From Sulfuritalea sp. (GTDB lineage Bacteria > Pseudomonadota > Gammaproteobacteria > Burkholderiales > Rhodocyclaceae), in contig JADJUP010000045.1 in assembly GCA_016716965.1 (NCBI GenBank), positions 55,697 through 119,696 on the forward strand: a stretch of 64,000 nucleotides of DNA, given 5' to 3'. Under the pieces are notes generated by a model that was not told the DNA's origin, ran no database searches, and worked only from the letters and a program-made list of their open reading frames with translations. Position 1 is the stretch's first letter; each line of letters begins with the position of its first letter. Below, in pieces: positions 9,590-18,061 of the stretch. Position numbers and translations under genes: made by a program.

Positions 9590-11110
9590 CTACCTGCGCC
9601 GGGGGGCGTCCTTGTCGTCGGTTTTGAAAAATTCCATGAGTTCCTGGAGCTGCGCGGCCTGGCTGCCCATTTCTTCGGCCGTGGCCGCCAGTTGCTCGGA
9701 GGACGAGGCGTTCTGCTGGGTGGCCCTGTTCAGTTGGCCCATGGCGCCGTTGATGCGGCCGACGCCGGAATTCTGCTCCTCGCTGGCGCTGGCGATTTCC
9801 TGGACGAGTTCGGAAGTCTTGCGGATGTCGGGGACCATGGCATCGAGCAGGGTGCCCGCATGTTCGGCCAGCGCGACGCTCGATCCGGCCAGCTGGCCGA
9901 TTTCCTGAGCGGCGACCTGGCTGCGCTCGGCGAGCTTGCGCACTTCGGCCGCGACGATCGCGAAGCCCTTGCCGTGTTCGCCGGCACGGGCCGCTTCGAT
10001 TGCGGCATTCAAGGCCAGCAGGTTGGTCTGGTAGGCAATATCGTCGACGATGCCAACTTTGCCGGCGATCGATTTCATGGCGTCGATCGTATCCTTCACG
10101 GCCTTGCCGCCTTCGACTGCCTCGGCCGAGGAATGGGAGGCGATGGTGTCGGTGGTTCTCGCATTTTCGGTGGTCCGGTCGATGGCGGACGACATTTGTT
10201 CGATGCTGGTGGTCGTGTCCTCGACGCTGGCCGCCTGCTCGGACGATGCTTGCGACAGCGTTTGTGCCGTAGCCGCCACCTGCTGCGAGGAATTCACCAG
10301 CATGTCCGCGCTCTGCCGCACTTCGCCGATGATGTGGGCGAGGCTCTCGCTGGTCTTGCGAATTGCATAAAGCAGGCTGGCGTGGTCGTTCCTCGCCAGC
10401 TGTATGTCGTCGGTCAGATCCCCCGCGGCGAGGTGGTGCATAACCTCGACCGCATAGTCCGGTTCGCCGCCGAGCACCCGGCGCAGGAAGCGCTGGATGG
10501 CGAAGGCGAGCAGCGCCAGCAGCGGCAGCGAGACCAGCGCCGCGATCAGCACGCTGGTGCTCAGGAAGCTGTTGGCGGCGGTTTCCACCTTGTCCAGCGA
10601 GATCTTCATGCTGACCGCACCGAGCGGCGTGCCGACGGCTACCTGATGGCAGGTGGTGCAGTCCTTGCCCAGGTAATTCTTCGACGCCAGCGCCGGCTTG
10701 ATCACGCGCAGGTAGCTGCCGTACTTGTCGTCGTGCTCTTCCCGCAGGATGTCCTTGCCGGAGGCGATCGCCTCCTTCTCCAGTGCGTCCGGTGCCCGCC
10801 CCGTGCCGGGCCCGAATGTCGCGACCAGCGCGTCGCCGCGCACCACGGCGAGATCCTTCATCACCGCGAGTTCCTTTATCTGGTCGAGGAAGACTTCGCG
10901 CTGGCCGATGGTGCCGGTGATCATCATCCCGGTCAGTCCGGCCATGGTCATTTCGTGGATGCTGCGCGCCACGTCGCCGGCCTGCTCGATCGCGTTGGCC
11001 CGATTGACCCGGGATTGCCAGGCGATGGTACCGGCCAGCACCAGTGCCAGCATAAGGACCACCAGCGCCGTGAGTCGTTGCCAAACCGGGAGGATGGAGA
11101 TTCGAAGCAT
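9590..11110 (-). CDS. Methyl-accepting chemotaxis protein with a c-type haem site in the sensor
   Basis: 506 residues. TM1 is at about 12-30, a periplasmic sensor region at about 31-180, TM2 at about 183-207, then HAMP and an MCP signalling domain with IVDDIAYQTNLLALNAAIEA at the tip. The sensor contains a CTTCH motif (residues 151-155) next to a Cache/PAS-like segment, the arrangement for covalent haem c binding. This suggests a receptor for redox, oxygen or NO, comparable to known haem-binding chemoreceptors such as DcrA; the ligand is inferred. It is eight bases downstream of the third MCP gene and probably cotranscribed with it. Confidence 0.92.
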   Translation of the reverse strand: MLRISILPVWQRLTALVVLMLALVLAGTIAWQSRVNRANAIEQAGDVARSIHEMTMAGLTGMMITGTIGQREVFLDQIKELAVMKDLAVVRGDALVATFGPGTGRAPDALEKEAIASGKDILREEHDDKYGSYLRVIKPALASKNYLGKDCTTCHQVAVGTPLGAVSMKISLDKVETAANSFLSTSVLIAALVSLPLLALLAFAIQRFLRRVLGGEPDYAVEVMHHLAAGDLTDDIQLARNDHASLLYAIRKTSESLAHIIGEVRQSADMLVNSSQQVAATAQTLSQASSEQAASVEDTTTSIEQMSSAIDRTTENARTTDTIASHSSAEAVEGGKAVKDTIDAMKSIAGKVGIVDDIAYQTNLLALNAAIEAARAGEHGKGFAIVAAEVRKLAERSQVAAQEIGQLAGSSVALAEHAGTLLDAMVPDIRKTSELVQEIASASEEQNSGVGRINGAMGQLNRATQQNASSSEQLAATAEEMGSQAAQLQELMEFFKTDDKDAPRRR

Positions 11111-11118
11111 GGGTTTCC

Positions 11119-12741
11119 TTACTGGCCTTGCGCCAGGCCGAGCCGTGTTGTCGGCGGCAATTTGAAGAACGCCATCAGCTCCTGGAGCTGGGCGGCCTGG
11201 CCACCCATTTCCTCGGCCGTGGCGGCCAGCTCCTCGGACGACGAGGCGTTCTGTTGCGTAGCCCGGTTGAGCTGGCCCATGGCGCCGTTGATCTGCGTAA
11301 CGCCGGCCGACTGTTCCTTGCTGGTGGCGGCGATCTCCTGCACCAGTTCGGAGGTCTTCCTGATGCTGGGCAGCATCTCCACGAGCGAATCGCCGGCCCG
11401 TTCTGCCGTCCTGACCGAGGCCCCGGCCAGTTCGCCGATTTCCTTCGCCGCGACCTGGCTGCGTTCGGCCAGCTTGCGCACTTCGGCGGCGACGACGGCG
11501 AAGCCCTTGCCGTGCTCGCCGGCGCGCGCCGCTTCGATCGCGGCATTCAGCGCCAGCAGGTTGGTCTGGTAGGCGATGTCATCGACGATGCTGATCTTGT
11601 CGGCAATCTGCCGCATGGCGTCGACGGTCTTTTTCACCGCGTCACCCCCTTCGTGTGCTTGCCTTGTCGCCTTGGTGGCTACGGCGTCGGTGGCATTGGC
11701 ATTGTCGGTGTTCCGGGTAACCGAGGCCGTCACCTGCTCGATGCTGGCGGTGGTTTCCTCCACGCTTGCGGCCTGCTCCGACGCCGACTGCGACAGCGCC
11801 TGCGCCGTGCCGGATACCTGGTTCGACGCGTTCGCCAGCGTGTCAGCGGAGTTCCTGACCTCGCCGACGATCTGCTCCAGCCTGCCCACCATCTGCTTGA
11901 TGCTGTACAGCATGCTGCACCGGTCGGCGGGTGGTGTCTCGATCGCTACCGCAAGGTCGCCTGCGGCGACGCGGTCCACCACCGACGAAAGATCGTGGGG
12001 ATCGCCGCCGAGCTGTGCCAGCACGCTGCGAACAATCAGCAGCGTCGAGCCGATGCCGACTGCGGCGACCAGCAGGCCGAGGATCATCATCCATCGCGTC
12101 GTCGCATCGAATTCCCGTTGCATGCGCGCCGATGCGGCCACGGTGCCGGCACGATTGATTTCCGCGAGCTTCTGCAGGCTTTCCTTGAGTGCCCTGTCGG
12201 CGCCGGCGATGGACTGGTCGATCTCGTTGGAGTTCCTGCCGGCGGCGCGCATTTCCGCCGCCGCGGCGATGGCCTTTCGGTAGGCAAGCAGACCATCACC
12301 GATCTGGCGCAACTGGCGCTCCTCATCGGCGCTGACCATCCCGGCCTTGCTGTATTCGGCGACCGCCACTCCGATCCGGTCCATGTCGCCGCCAAAGCGC
12401 GTCGCATAGTCCTTGCCGCGCAGGACGAAGTTCTTGAAGTTCTGGATGCCCTCCTGCAAACCGACGATTCCGGCGGTTATCGCCTCGCGCTTGCGCAACG
12501 TTTCGGATTCGAACTGCCGCCAGTCGCCGGCGATGCCGTCGACCTTGGTCCAGGCGGTGGTGGCCATGACGAGCGCCACGGCGATCACGGCGCCGAAGCC
12601 GATGCCCAGCTTGGCGGACAATCTGAGTTTGTTCCACACGTTGCGGCCACTCCTCGTAAGCGCCGATGCGACGTCGGCCGACATTCGCCGCCATGAACTC
12701 CAGCCGGCCTGGTCTCGGCGGTCTTCGATGCGCCGGGTCAA
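11119..12741 (-). CDS. Methyl-accepting chemotaxis protein with four-helix-bundle sensor
   Basis: 540 residues if the farthest ATG is used; a later Met (MSADVAS, 12684) is possible. TM1 (LGIGFGAVIAVALVMATTAW) is followed by an all-helical periplasmic domain of about 150 residues (4HB_MCP-like), TM2 (MMILGLLVAAVGIGSTLLIV), HAMP and the signalling domain. The signalling halves of the three MCPs here are close to each other, while their sensors differ completely, as expected from duplication followed by sensor swapping. First gene of a probable two-gene unit with the haem MCP. Confidence 0.92.
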   Translation of the reverse strand: MTRRIEDRRDQAGWSSWRRMSADVASALTRSGRNVWNKLRLSAKLGIGFGAVIAVALVMATTAWTKVDGIAGDWRQFESETLRKREAITAGIVGLQEGIQNFKNFVLRGKDYATRFGGDMDRIGVAVAEYSKAGMVSADEERQLRQIGDGLLAYRKAIAAAAEMRAAGRNSNEIDQSIAGADRALKESLQKLAEINRAGTVAASARMQREFDATTRWMMILGLLVAAVGIGSTLLIVRSVLAQLGGDPHDLSSVVDRVAAGDLAVAIETPPADRCSMLYSIKQMVGRLEQIVGEVRNSADTLANASNQVSGTAQALSQSASEQAASVEETTASIEQVTASVTRNTDNANATDAVATKATRQAHEGGDAVKKTVDAMRQIADKISIVDDIAYQTNLLALNAAIEAARAGEHGKGFAVVAAEVRKLAERSQVAAKEIGELAGASVRTAERAGDSLVEMLPSIRKTSELVQEIAATSKEQSAGVTQINGAMGQLNRATQQNASSSEELAATAEEMGGQAAQLQELMAFFKLPPTTRLGLAQGQ

Positions 12742-13103
12742 CTCGGCGCGCCGATTGCCAGATTGGATACCCTTCGGGCATTTTTCGCCATGCGTAGTTA
12801 TACGGCCGCACCTCCGTAATCACCGCAGGGCGCGGCTGGAGCGCCGGGCGAATGAAATTTTCAAGCCTAAAGCATATGCGCTCGCCCGCCTTGATCGCCA
12901 GCCGTCAGGCGATGGCGACACCAGTGAAACTCTGCATGCCGGCGTCATCTGCAAGCAGTCCGGAAAATGTTTTCCGATCAACGCCCACGCTGTCATCGGG
13001 CTATGACTTTCGGCCAAACCGGCGGCGGGCGCGGTCGCCGCGCCGTGTCGCCAGCGACCGAAGGAAGTCCCTGTGGGGCGCCGACTTTTGGCCTGGGCCG
13101 GCG
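12742..13103. other. Intergenic region upstream of the MCP pair
   Basis: 362 bases without a gene. It holds a near-palindrome CGGAAAATGTTTTCCG at 12961-12976 (a possible regulator site, unproven) and a long-form copy of the dispersed repeat at 13041-13089. Confidence 0.6.
13041..13089 (-). repeat. Dispersed AAGTCGGCGC repeat, long form
   Basis: Read on the minus strand it starts AAAAGTCGGCGCCCCACAGG and ends CTGGCGACACGGCG. The central segment of about 24 bases, absent from the short copies, contains CAGGGACTTCCTTCGGTCG. It lies just after the AEC transporter gene. Confidence 0.75.
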
Positions 13104-14057
13104 TCAGATCAGGCGCAGGCCGCGCAGCAGGACGATGCCGGCGCTGGTGGTGACGAGCGAACCGAGCGTGGTCAAGGCGATGATGTTGGCCGCCAGCGCG
13201 GCGTTGCCGCCCATCGCCCGCACCATCACGTAGCTGGCGGCGGCGGTCGGCGCCGAGGACATCAGCAGCAGGACGCCGAGCTCGATGCCGCGAAAGCCCC
13301 AGGCAATCCCGCCGGTGACGAACAGCAGGGGTACCGCAAACAGCTTGCCCGTGGCGGCCAGCACGGTGTCGCGCGGGTCGTGGCGCAGGCTGCGGAAATC
13401 GAGCGCTGCGCCGGTGCACAGCAGGGCCAGCGGCAGCGTCATGTTGGCGAAGTACTCGCCCGATTGCAGCACGATGGCCGGCAGGCGCAGGCCGGAAATC
13501 GACACCGGCAGCGCCAGCACGATGCCGATGATGAGCGGATTGGTCGCCACCGAACGAATCACCGGCGCGATGCCCTGCCGCGCATGAAGTGAGCGGTTCA
13601 GCGTCACCACGGAAAGGATGTTGAAAAGGATGGTGACGATGCCGACGTAGAGCGAGGCGGCGACCAGGCCCGCCTCGCCGTAGGCATTGACGCAGTAGGC
13701 GAGCCCGACGATGGCCATGTTGGAACGGAACGCACCCTGCACCACCACGCCACGATCGCGTTCCGCGCTGACCGCGAACTTCGCCAGCAGTTCGGCGAGC
13801 CCCCAGGCCACCAGCGTCGCCACCAGGCCGAAACCGGCCAGCGCCAGGTTGGCCGAGGTGTCGAGGCGGGTTTTGGCGACGCTGATGAACAGCAGTGCCG
13901 GCAACGTGACGTTGAACACCAGCCGGCTGCCGACGTCGATGAAGGCTTCGTTGATCATGCCGGCGCGGCGCAACCAGGCGCCGAGGCCGAGGATCACGAA
14001 GATCGGGCCGGTGACGGCGAGCGAGAACTCGACGGTGGCGAGGAAATCCGCGAACAT
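13104..14057 (-). CDS. AEC family transporter (auxin efflux carrier-like)
   Basis: 317 residues with about ten hydrophobic helices and the two-fold repeat of the AEC/Mem_trans family, related to malonate and malate exporters. Typical segments are VTGPIFVILGLGAWLRRAGMINE at the N-terminus and TNPLIIGIVLALPV in the middle. Substrate is probably an organic acid (inference). I took the start at MFADFLATVEF because the upstream open frame overlaps the photolyase gene and is not membrane-like. It starts eight bases after the photolyase stop and is probably cotranscribed with it. Confidence 0.88.
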   Translation of the reverse strand: MFADFLATVEFSLAVTGPIFVILGLGAWLRRAGMINEAFIDVGSRLVFNVTLPALLFISVAKTRLDTSANLALAGFGLVATLVAWGLAELLAKFAVSAERDRGVVVQGAFRSNMAIVGLAYCVNAYGEAGLVAASLYVGIVTILFNILSVVTLNRSLHARQGIAPVIRSVATNPLIIGIVLALPVSISGLRLPAIVLQSGEYFANMTLPLALLCTGAALDFRSLRHDPRDTVLAATGKLFAVPLLFVTGGIAWGFRGIELGVLLLMSSAPTAAASYVMVRAMGGNAALAANIIALTTLGSLVTTSAGIVLLRGLRLI

Positions 14058-14065
14058 GAAGGCGC

Positions 14066-15511
14066 TCAGGGTTCGTGGCGCTGCGGCGACGCATCCGCGC
14101 CGCGCACCGCCTTGAAGCGCGCCAGCGTGCGTTCGCGCGCGGCGGCATGGTCCACCACGGGCGCCGGGTAGTCGCGACCGATCACGACCCCGCAGGTAGC
14201 CTGTTGCGCCGCGTCCATGCGCCACGGCGCGTGGATGAATTTTGCCGGCACCGCGGCCAGTTCCGGCAGGTAGCGGCGGATGAAGCGTCCCTCTGGATCG
14301 AATCGTTCGGACTGGGTCACGGGATTGAAGATGCGGAACCAGGGCTGGGCGTCGCAGCCCGTGGAGGCGGCCCATTGCCAGCCGCCGTTGTTGGCGGCGA
14401 GGTCGAAATCGAGCAGCTTTTCGGCGAACCAGGCTTCGCCCAGGCGCCAGTCTAGGCCGAGGTCCTTGGTCAGGAAGGAAGCGGCGACCATGCGCAGCCG
14501 GTTGTGCATCCAGCCGGCCAGGTCGAGCTGGCGCATTGCCGCGTCGACCAGCGGGTAGCCGGTGCGCCCGGCCTGCCAGGCCGCAAGCAGCTCGGGCGCA
14601 TCATCCCAGCGCAGGGCGTCGAAGTCGGGCTTGAAGCACTGCGTGACCACGCGCGGGTGGTGCCACAGGATGGCGTGGTAGAAGTCGCGCCAGATCAGTT
14701 CCGAGAGCCAGGTCGCGGCGCCGCGACCTGGCTGCGCCTGGGCGTAGGCGGCGAGCTGGCGGATCGAGAGGGTGCCGAAGCGCAGGTGGGCGGACAGGTA
14801 GGAGCAGCCCTTCTGCGCGGGGAAGTCGCGCCTGGCGGCGTAGTCGTCGATGCGCTCGGTGAAGTCGCGGAACATGGCCTGCGCGCCGCTCATGCCGGTG
14901 GGCAGGCGCAGCGTGGCGAGGTCGGTAGCTTCGAAGCCGAGTTCCGCCAGGCTGGGCATGCGTTCGCCTGCGCGCGGCGGTGCCAGCCGCGCAGCGTATG
15001 GCTCGACCGGAAACGGATCGAGGTCGGCCGGCGACAGCCGCCGCAGCCAGGCGTTCTTGTAGGGCGTGAATACCGAAAACGGCGTTCCGCCCTGGGTCAT
15101 GACCTCCTCGCGTTCGAAGATCACCTGGTCCTTGCAGTCGATCCAGCAGGAGTCGGCGCCGGCCACACGGCGTGCGACCTCGGCATCGCGCGCGATCGCC
15201 GACGGTTCGTAATCGCGATTGGCGCACACCGCGGCGACGCCGAGTGCGGTGGCCAGGCGGGGGATTTCCTGGCGCGGGTCGCCGTGGCGCACGATCAGGC
15301 CGCCGCCCATGGACTTCAACGCGGCATCCACTTCTTCGACCGCACGCAAGATGAACTCGACGCGCCGGTCGCGGCGCGGCAGGCGGCCGAGGATGGTCGT
15401 GTCGAAGACGAAGACGCAATGCACGCGCTCGTAATCGCGCAGCGCGCGGTGCAGGGCGGCGTGGTCCTGTACGCGCAGGTCGCGGCGAAACCAGACGAGG
15501 GCGGCGGGCAT
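14066..15511 (-). CDS. phrB: Deoxyribodipyrimidine photolyase
   Basis: 481 residues. The N-terminal photolyase domain (ALVWFRRDLRVQDHAAL) binds the antenna chromophore. The C-terminal FAD-binding domain has TGYPLVDAAMRQL, GWMHNRLRMVAASFLTKDL, and the NNGGWQWAASTGCDAQPWFRIFNP segment of class I CPD photolyases. The enzyme uses blue light to split cyclobutane pyrimidine dimers in DNA. Length and motifs are complete. It is divergent from algH, with about 60 bases between the start codons. Confidence 0.95.
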   Translation of the reverse strand: MPAALVWFRRDLRVQDHAALHRALRDYERVHCVFVFDTTILGRLPRRDRRVEFILRAVEEVDAALKSMGGGLIVRHGDPRQEIPRLATALGVAAVCANRDYEPSAIARDAEVARRVAGADSCWIDCKDQVIFEREEVMTQGGTPFSVFTPYKNAWLRRLSPADLDPFPVEPYAARLAPPRAGERMPSLAELGFEATDLATLRLPTGMSGAQAMFRDFTERIDDYAARRDFPAQKGCSYLSAHLRFGTLSIRQLAAYAQAQPGRGAATWLSELIWRDFYHAILWHHPRVVTQCFKPDFDALRWDDAPELLAAWQAGRTGYPLVDAAMRQLDLAGWMHNRLRMVAASFLTKDLGLDWRLGEAWFAEKLLDFDLAANNGGWQWAASTGCDAQPWFRIFNPVTQSERFDPEGRFIRRYLPELAAVPAKFIHAPWRMDAAQQATCGVVIGRDYPAPVVDHAAARERTLARFKAVRGADASPQRHEP

Positions 15512-15570
15512 GGGGTTTTGGGGAGCGTATGCGCGGGTACGGGCCGACAGATTACAATGGCGCCACAGTC

Positions 15571-16143
15571 ATGGAAACCATCAGCCTCGCCAACCACTTC
15601 CTGATCGCCATGCCCGCCATGGCCGACCCGAATTTTTCGCGCACGCTGACCTACATCTGCGAACACAACGAGGATGGCGCCATCGGCATCATCGTCAATC
15701 GGCCGATGGACATGAACCTCGCCGGCCTCTTCGACCGGGTCAGCATCCCGCTCGACGACGGCGAGGCCGAAGCCCGCTTTGCCGGGCTGCCGGTATATTT
15801 CGGCGGCCCGGTACAGACAGATCGCGGCTTCGTCCTGCATCGCCCGGCCGGGCATTGGCAATCCTCGCTCAACGTCAGCGAGAAAATCGCCCTCACCAGT
15901 TCGCGCGACATCCTGCAGTCCATGGGCAGCACCGGCGAACCCGCCGAAGTGCTGGTCAGCCTCGGCTATGCCGGCTGGACCGCCGGCCAGCTCGAATGGG
16001 AGCTGTCGCAGAACTCCTGGCTGACCGTCGAAGCCGATCCCGGCATCATTTTCATGACCCCGCCCGAAGAACGCCTGCCGGCCGCCATGCAGCTGCTGGG
16101 CGTGGATTTCGCCAGGCTCTCGGACGTCGCCGGACATGCCTGA
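15571..16143 (+). CDS. algH: UPF0301/AlgH family protein
   Basis: 190 residues starting at METISLANHFLIAMPAM, the usual N-terminus of this family. Conserved features include FSRTLTYICEHNEDGAIGIIVNRP and YFGGPVQ. The function is unsettled; the gene commonly precedes ruvX in proteobacteria, as here. A -10-like TACAAT lies at 15552-15559 upstream. It overlaps ruvX by eight bases, so the two are translationally linked and probably belong to one unit with pyrR, pyrB and pyrC'. Confidence 0.93.
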   Translation: METISLANHFLIAMPAMADPNFSRTLTYICEHNEDGAIGIIVNRPMDMNLAGLFDRVSIPLDDGEAEARFAGLPVYFGGPVQTDRGFVLHRPAGHWQSSLNVSEKIALTSSRDILQSMGSTGEPAEVLVSLGYAGWTAGQLEWELSQNSWLTVEADPGIIFMTPPEERLPAAMQLLGVDFARLSDVAGHA

Positions 16144-16594
16144 GGCCGGGGCGGTACTCGCCTTCGATTTCGGCCTGAAGCGGATCGGCGTCGCCATCGG
16201 CATGCAACTGGAATCGGGAAGCGTTGGCGCGGCGCGGCCGCTGACCACCATCGACGGCGAAGCCAGCGACGCGCGCTTTGCCGCGATCGCGGCCCTGGTC
16301 GCCGAATGGCAGCCGCGGCGCCTGCTGGTCGGACGCCCGCTCAACGACGACGGCACGCCGAACGACATGACGGCGCGCTGCGAACGCTTCGCCAACCAGT
16401 TGCGCGGGCGCTTCCGCTTGCCGGTCGATGCTGTCGACGAACGCTTCACTTCGACCGAGGCCGACGCGACGCTGCGCGAGCGCGGGCTGGATTGGCGCCA
16501 GCGCAAGCAGCAGGTCGACGCCGAAGCCGCGCTCGTCATCCTCAACAGCTGGTTCGAGACCCATGACCAAACTGCCGCCCATGCACCTGCCTGA
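16136..16594 (+). CDS. ruvX: Holliday-junction resolvase-like RuvX/YqgF
   Basis: 152 residues with an RNase H-like fold: the first catalytic Asp in LAFDFGLKRIGVAIG, the Glu region VDERFTSTEA, and the last Asp in QVDAEAALVIL. YqgF is needed for 5' processing of pre-16S rRNA in E. coli; an older proposal is Holliday-junction resolution. It overlaps algH upstream and pyrR downstream. Confidence 0.94.
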   Translation: MPEAGAVLAFDFGLKRIGVAIGMQLESGSVGAARPLTTIDGEASDARFAAIAALVAEWQPRRLLVGRPLNDDGTPNDMTARCERFANQLRGRFRLPVDAVDERFTSTEADATLRERGLDWRQRKQQVDAEAALVILNSWFETHDQTAAHAPA

Positions 16595-17078
16595 CGCCGA
16601 AGCACTCTGCACCGCCCTCGCCGATGCCATGCGGCCGCGCGTCGATCCCGAACGCACCGCGCTGGTCGGCATCCACACCGGCGGCGTCTGGGTCGCCGAA
16701 CGCCTGCACGCCGCGCTGGGCCTCAAAGTTCCATCCGGATCGATGGACGTGTCCTTCTATCGCGACGATTTCAACCAGCGCGGCCTGCATGCAAACGCGC
16801 GCGCTTCGCACATTCCTTTCGACGTCGAGGGGGCGCACGTGGTCATCGTCGATGACGTGCTCTACACCGGGCGCACCATCCGCGCCGCGATGAACGAACT
16901 GTTCGATTTCGGCCGTCCGGCGCACATCGACCTCGCCGTGCTGACCGACCGCGGCGGCCGCGAACTGCCCATCGCGCCGACCTTCTGCCCGCATGCCATG
17001 AGCCTGCCGGCGGCGCAGATGCTGGCGCTGGAGCGTGCGGCCGACGGCGGGCTTTCCTTCCGGGTGATGGAAAAATGA
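16563..17078 (+). CDS. pyrR: Bifunctional pyr regulator / uracil phosphoribosyltransferase-like PyrR
   Basis: 171 residues with a type I PRTase fold. The PRPP-binding motif is VVIVDDVLYTGRTIRAAM, and SFYRDDFNQRGL is the usual N-terminal region. In Bacillus PyrR binds pyr mRNA; in proteobacteria such as Pseudomonas PyrR it acts differently on pyr expression, and no attenuator is visible here. It sits directly before pyrB, joined by ATGA overlap, as in pseudomonads. The start at 16563 overlaps ruvX by 32 bases. Confidence 0.93.
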   Translation: MTKLPPMHLPDAEALCTALADAMRPRVDPERTALVGIHTGGVWVAERLHAALGLKVPSGSMDVSFYRDDFNQRGLHANARASHIPFDVEGAHVVIVDDVLYTGRTIRAAMNELFDFGRPAHIDLAVLTDRGGRELPIAPTFCPHAMSLPAAQMLALERAADGGLSFRVMEK

Positions 17079-18052
17079 ACTTCATGGCCGCGAGCGGCAA
17101 CCCCCAGCTCAACAAGCATGGCGAACTCAACCACCTGCTGACCATCGAAGGTTTGCCGCGCGAAGTACTCGAACGCATCCTCGATACCGCGGCGCCCTTC
17201 ACCGAGGTCGCCGAGCGCGAAGTGAAAAAAGTGCCTCTCCTGCGCGGCAAGAGCGTGTTCAACCTGTTCTTCGAGAATTCGACGCGCACCCGCACCACCT
17301 TCGAGATCGCCGCCAAGCGGCTGTCCGCCGACGTCATCAACCTCAACATCAATACCTCCTCGGCCAACAAGGGCGAAACCCTGCTCGACACCGCGGACAA
17401 CCTCGCCGCGATGCAGGCCGACATGTTCGTCGTGCGCCACGCCTCCTCCGGCGCGCCCTACCTGATCGCGCGGCACATGGCAGCCACCGGGCGCGACCAC
17501 ATCCATGTCGTGAATGCCGGCGACGGCCGCCATGCGCACCCGACGCAGGGTCTGCTCGACATGTACACCATCCGCCACTACAAGAAGGATTTCAGCCAGC
17601 TGACGGTGGCCATCGTCGGCGACGTGCTGCATTCGCGCGTGGCGCGCAGCCAGATCCACGCGCTGACCACGCTGGGCGTTCCCGAAGTGCGCGTCATAGC
17701 GCCCAAGACCCTGCTGCCGACCGGCATCGAGCGCCTCGGCGTAAGGGTGTTCAACGACATGCGCGAAGGCCTGCGCGGCGTCGACGTGGTGATGATGCTG
17801 CGACTGCAGAACGAGCGCATGCAGGGCGCGCTGCTGCCGTCGACGCAGGAATACTTCAAGTCCTACGGGCTTACGCCGGAAAAACTGGCGCTGGCCAAGC
17901 CCGACGCCATCGTCATGCATCCCGGGCCGATGAACCGCGGCGTAGAAATCGACTCCGCCGTGGCCGACGGCGGCCAGGCCGTGATCCTGCCGCAGGTCAC
18001 CTTCGGCATCGCGGTGCGCATGGCGGTCATGGCGATGCTAGCGGGAAACTGA
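17075..18052 (+). CDS. pyrB: Aspartate carbamoyltransferase catalytic subunit
   Basis: 325 residues. Carbamoyl-phosphate binding is shown by FENSTRTRTTFE; HPTQGLLD and MHPGPMNRGVEI are further active-site stretches. It makes N-carbamoyl-aspartate in de novo pyrimidine synthesis. No pyrI is adjacent. Instead the next gene is a dihydroorotase-like protein without metal ligands, the arrangement of class A ATCases in Pseudomonas, where the two proteins form a dodecamer. It overlaps pyrR by four bases. Confidence 0.96.
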   Translation: MNFMAASGNPQLNKHGELNHLLTIEGLPREVLERILDTAAPFTEVAEREVKKVPLLRGKSVFNLFFENSTRTRTTFEIAAKRLSADVINLNINTSSANKGETLLDTADNLAAMQADMFVVRHASSGAPYLIARHMAATGRDHIHVVNAGDGRHAHPTQGLLDMYTIRHYKKDFSQLTVAIVGDVLHSRVARSQIHALTTLGVPEVRVIAPKTLLPTGIERLGVRVFNDMREGLRGVDVVMMLRLQNERMQGALLPSTQEYFKSYGLTPEKLALAKPDAIVMHPGPMNRGVEIDSAVADGGQAVILPQVTFGIAVRMAVMAMLAGN

Positions 18053-18061
18053 TCTGACACC

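Noticed and set aside
9575..11572. A 665-codon plus-strand frame over two MCP genes
   Set aside because: Antisense shadow of the repeated MCP signalling domains.
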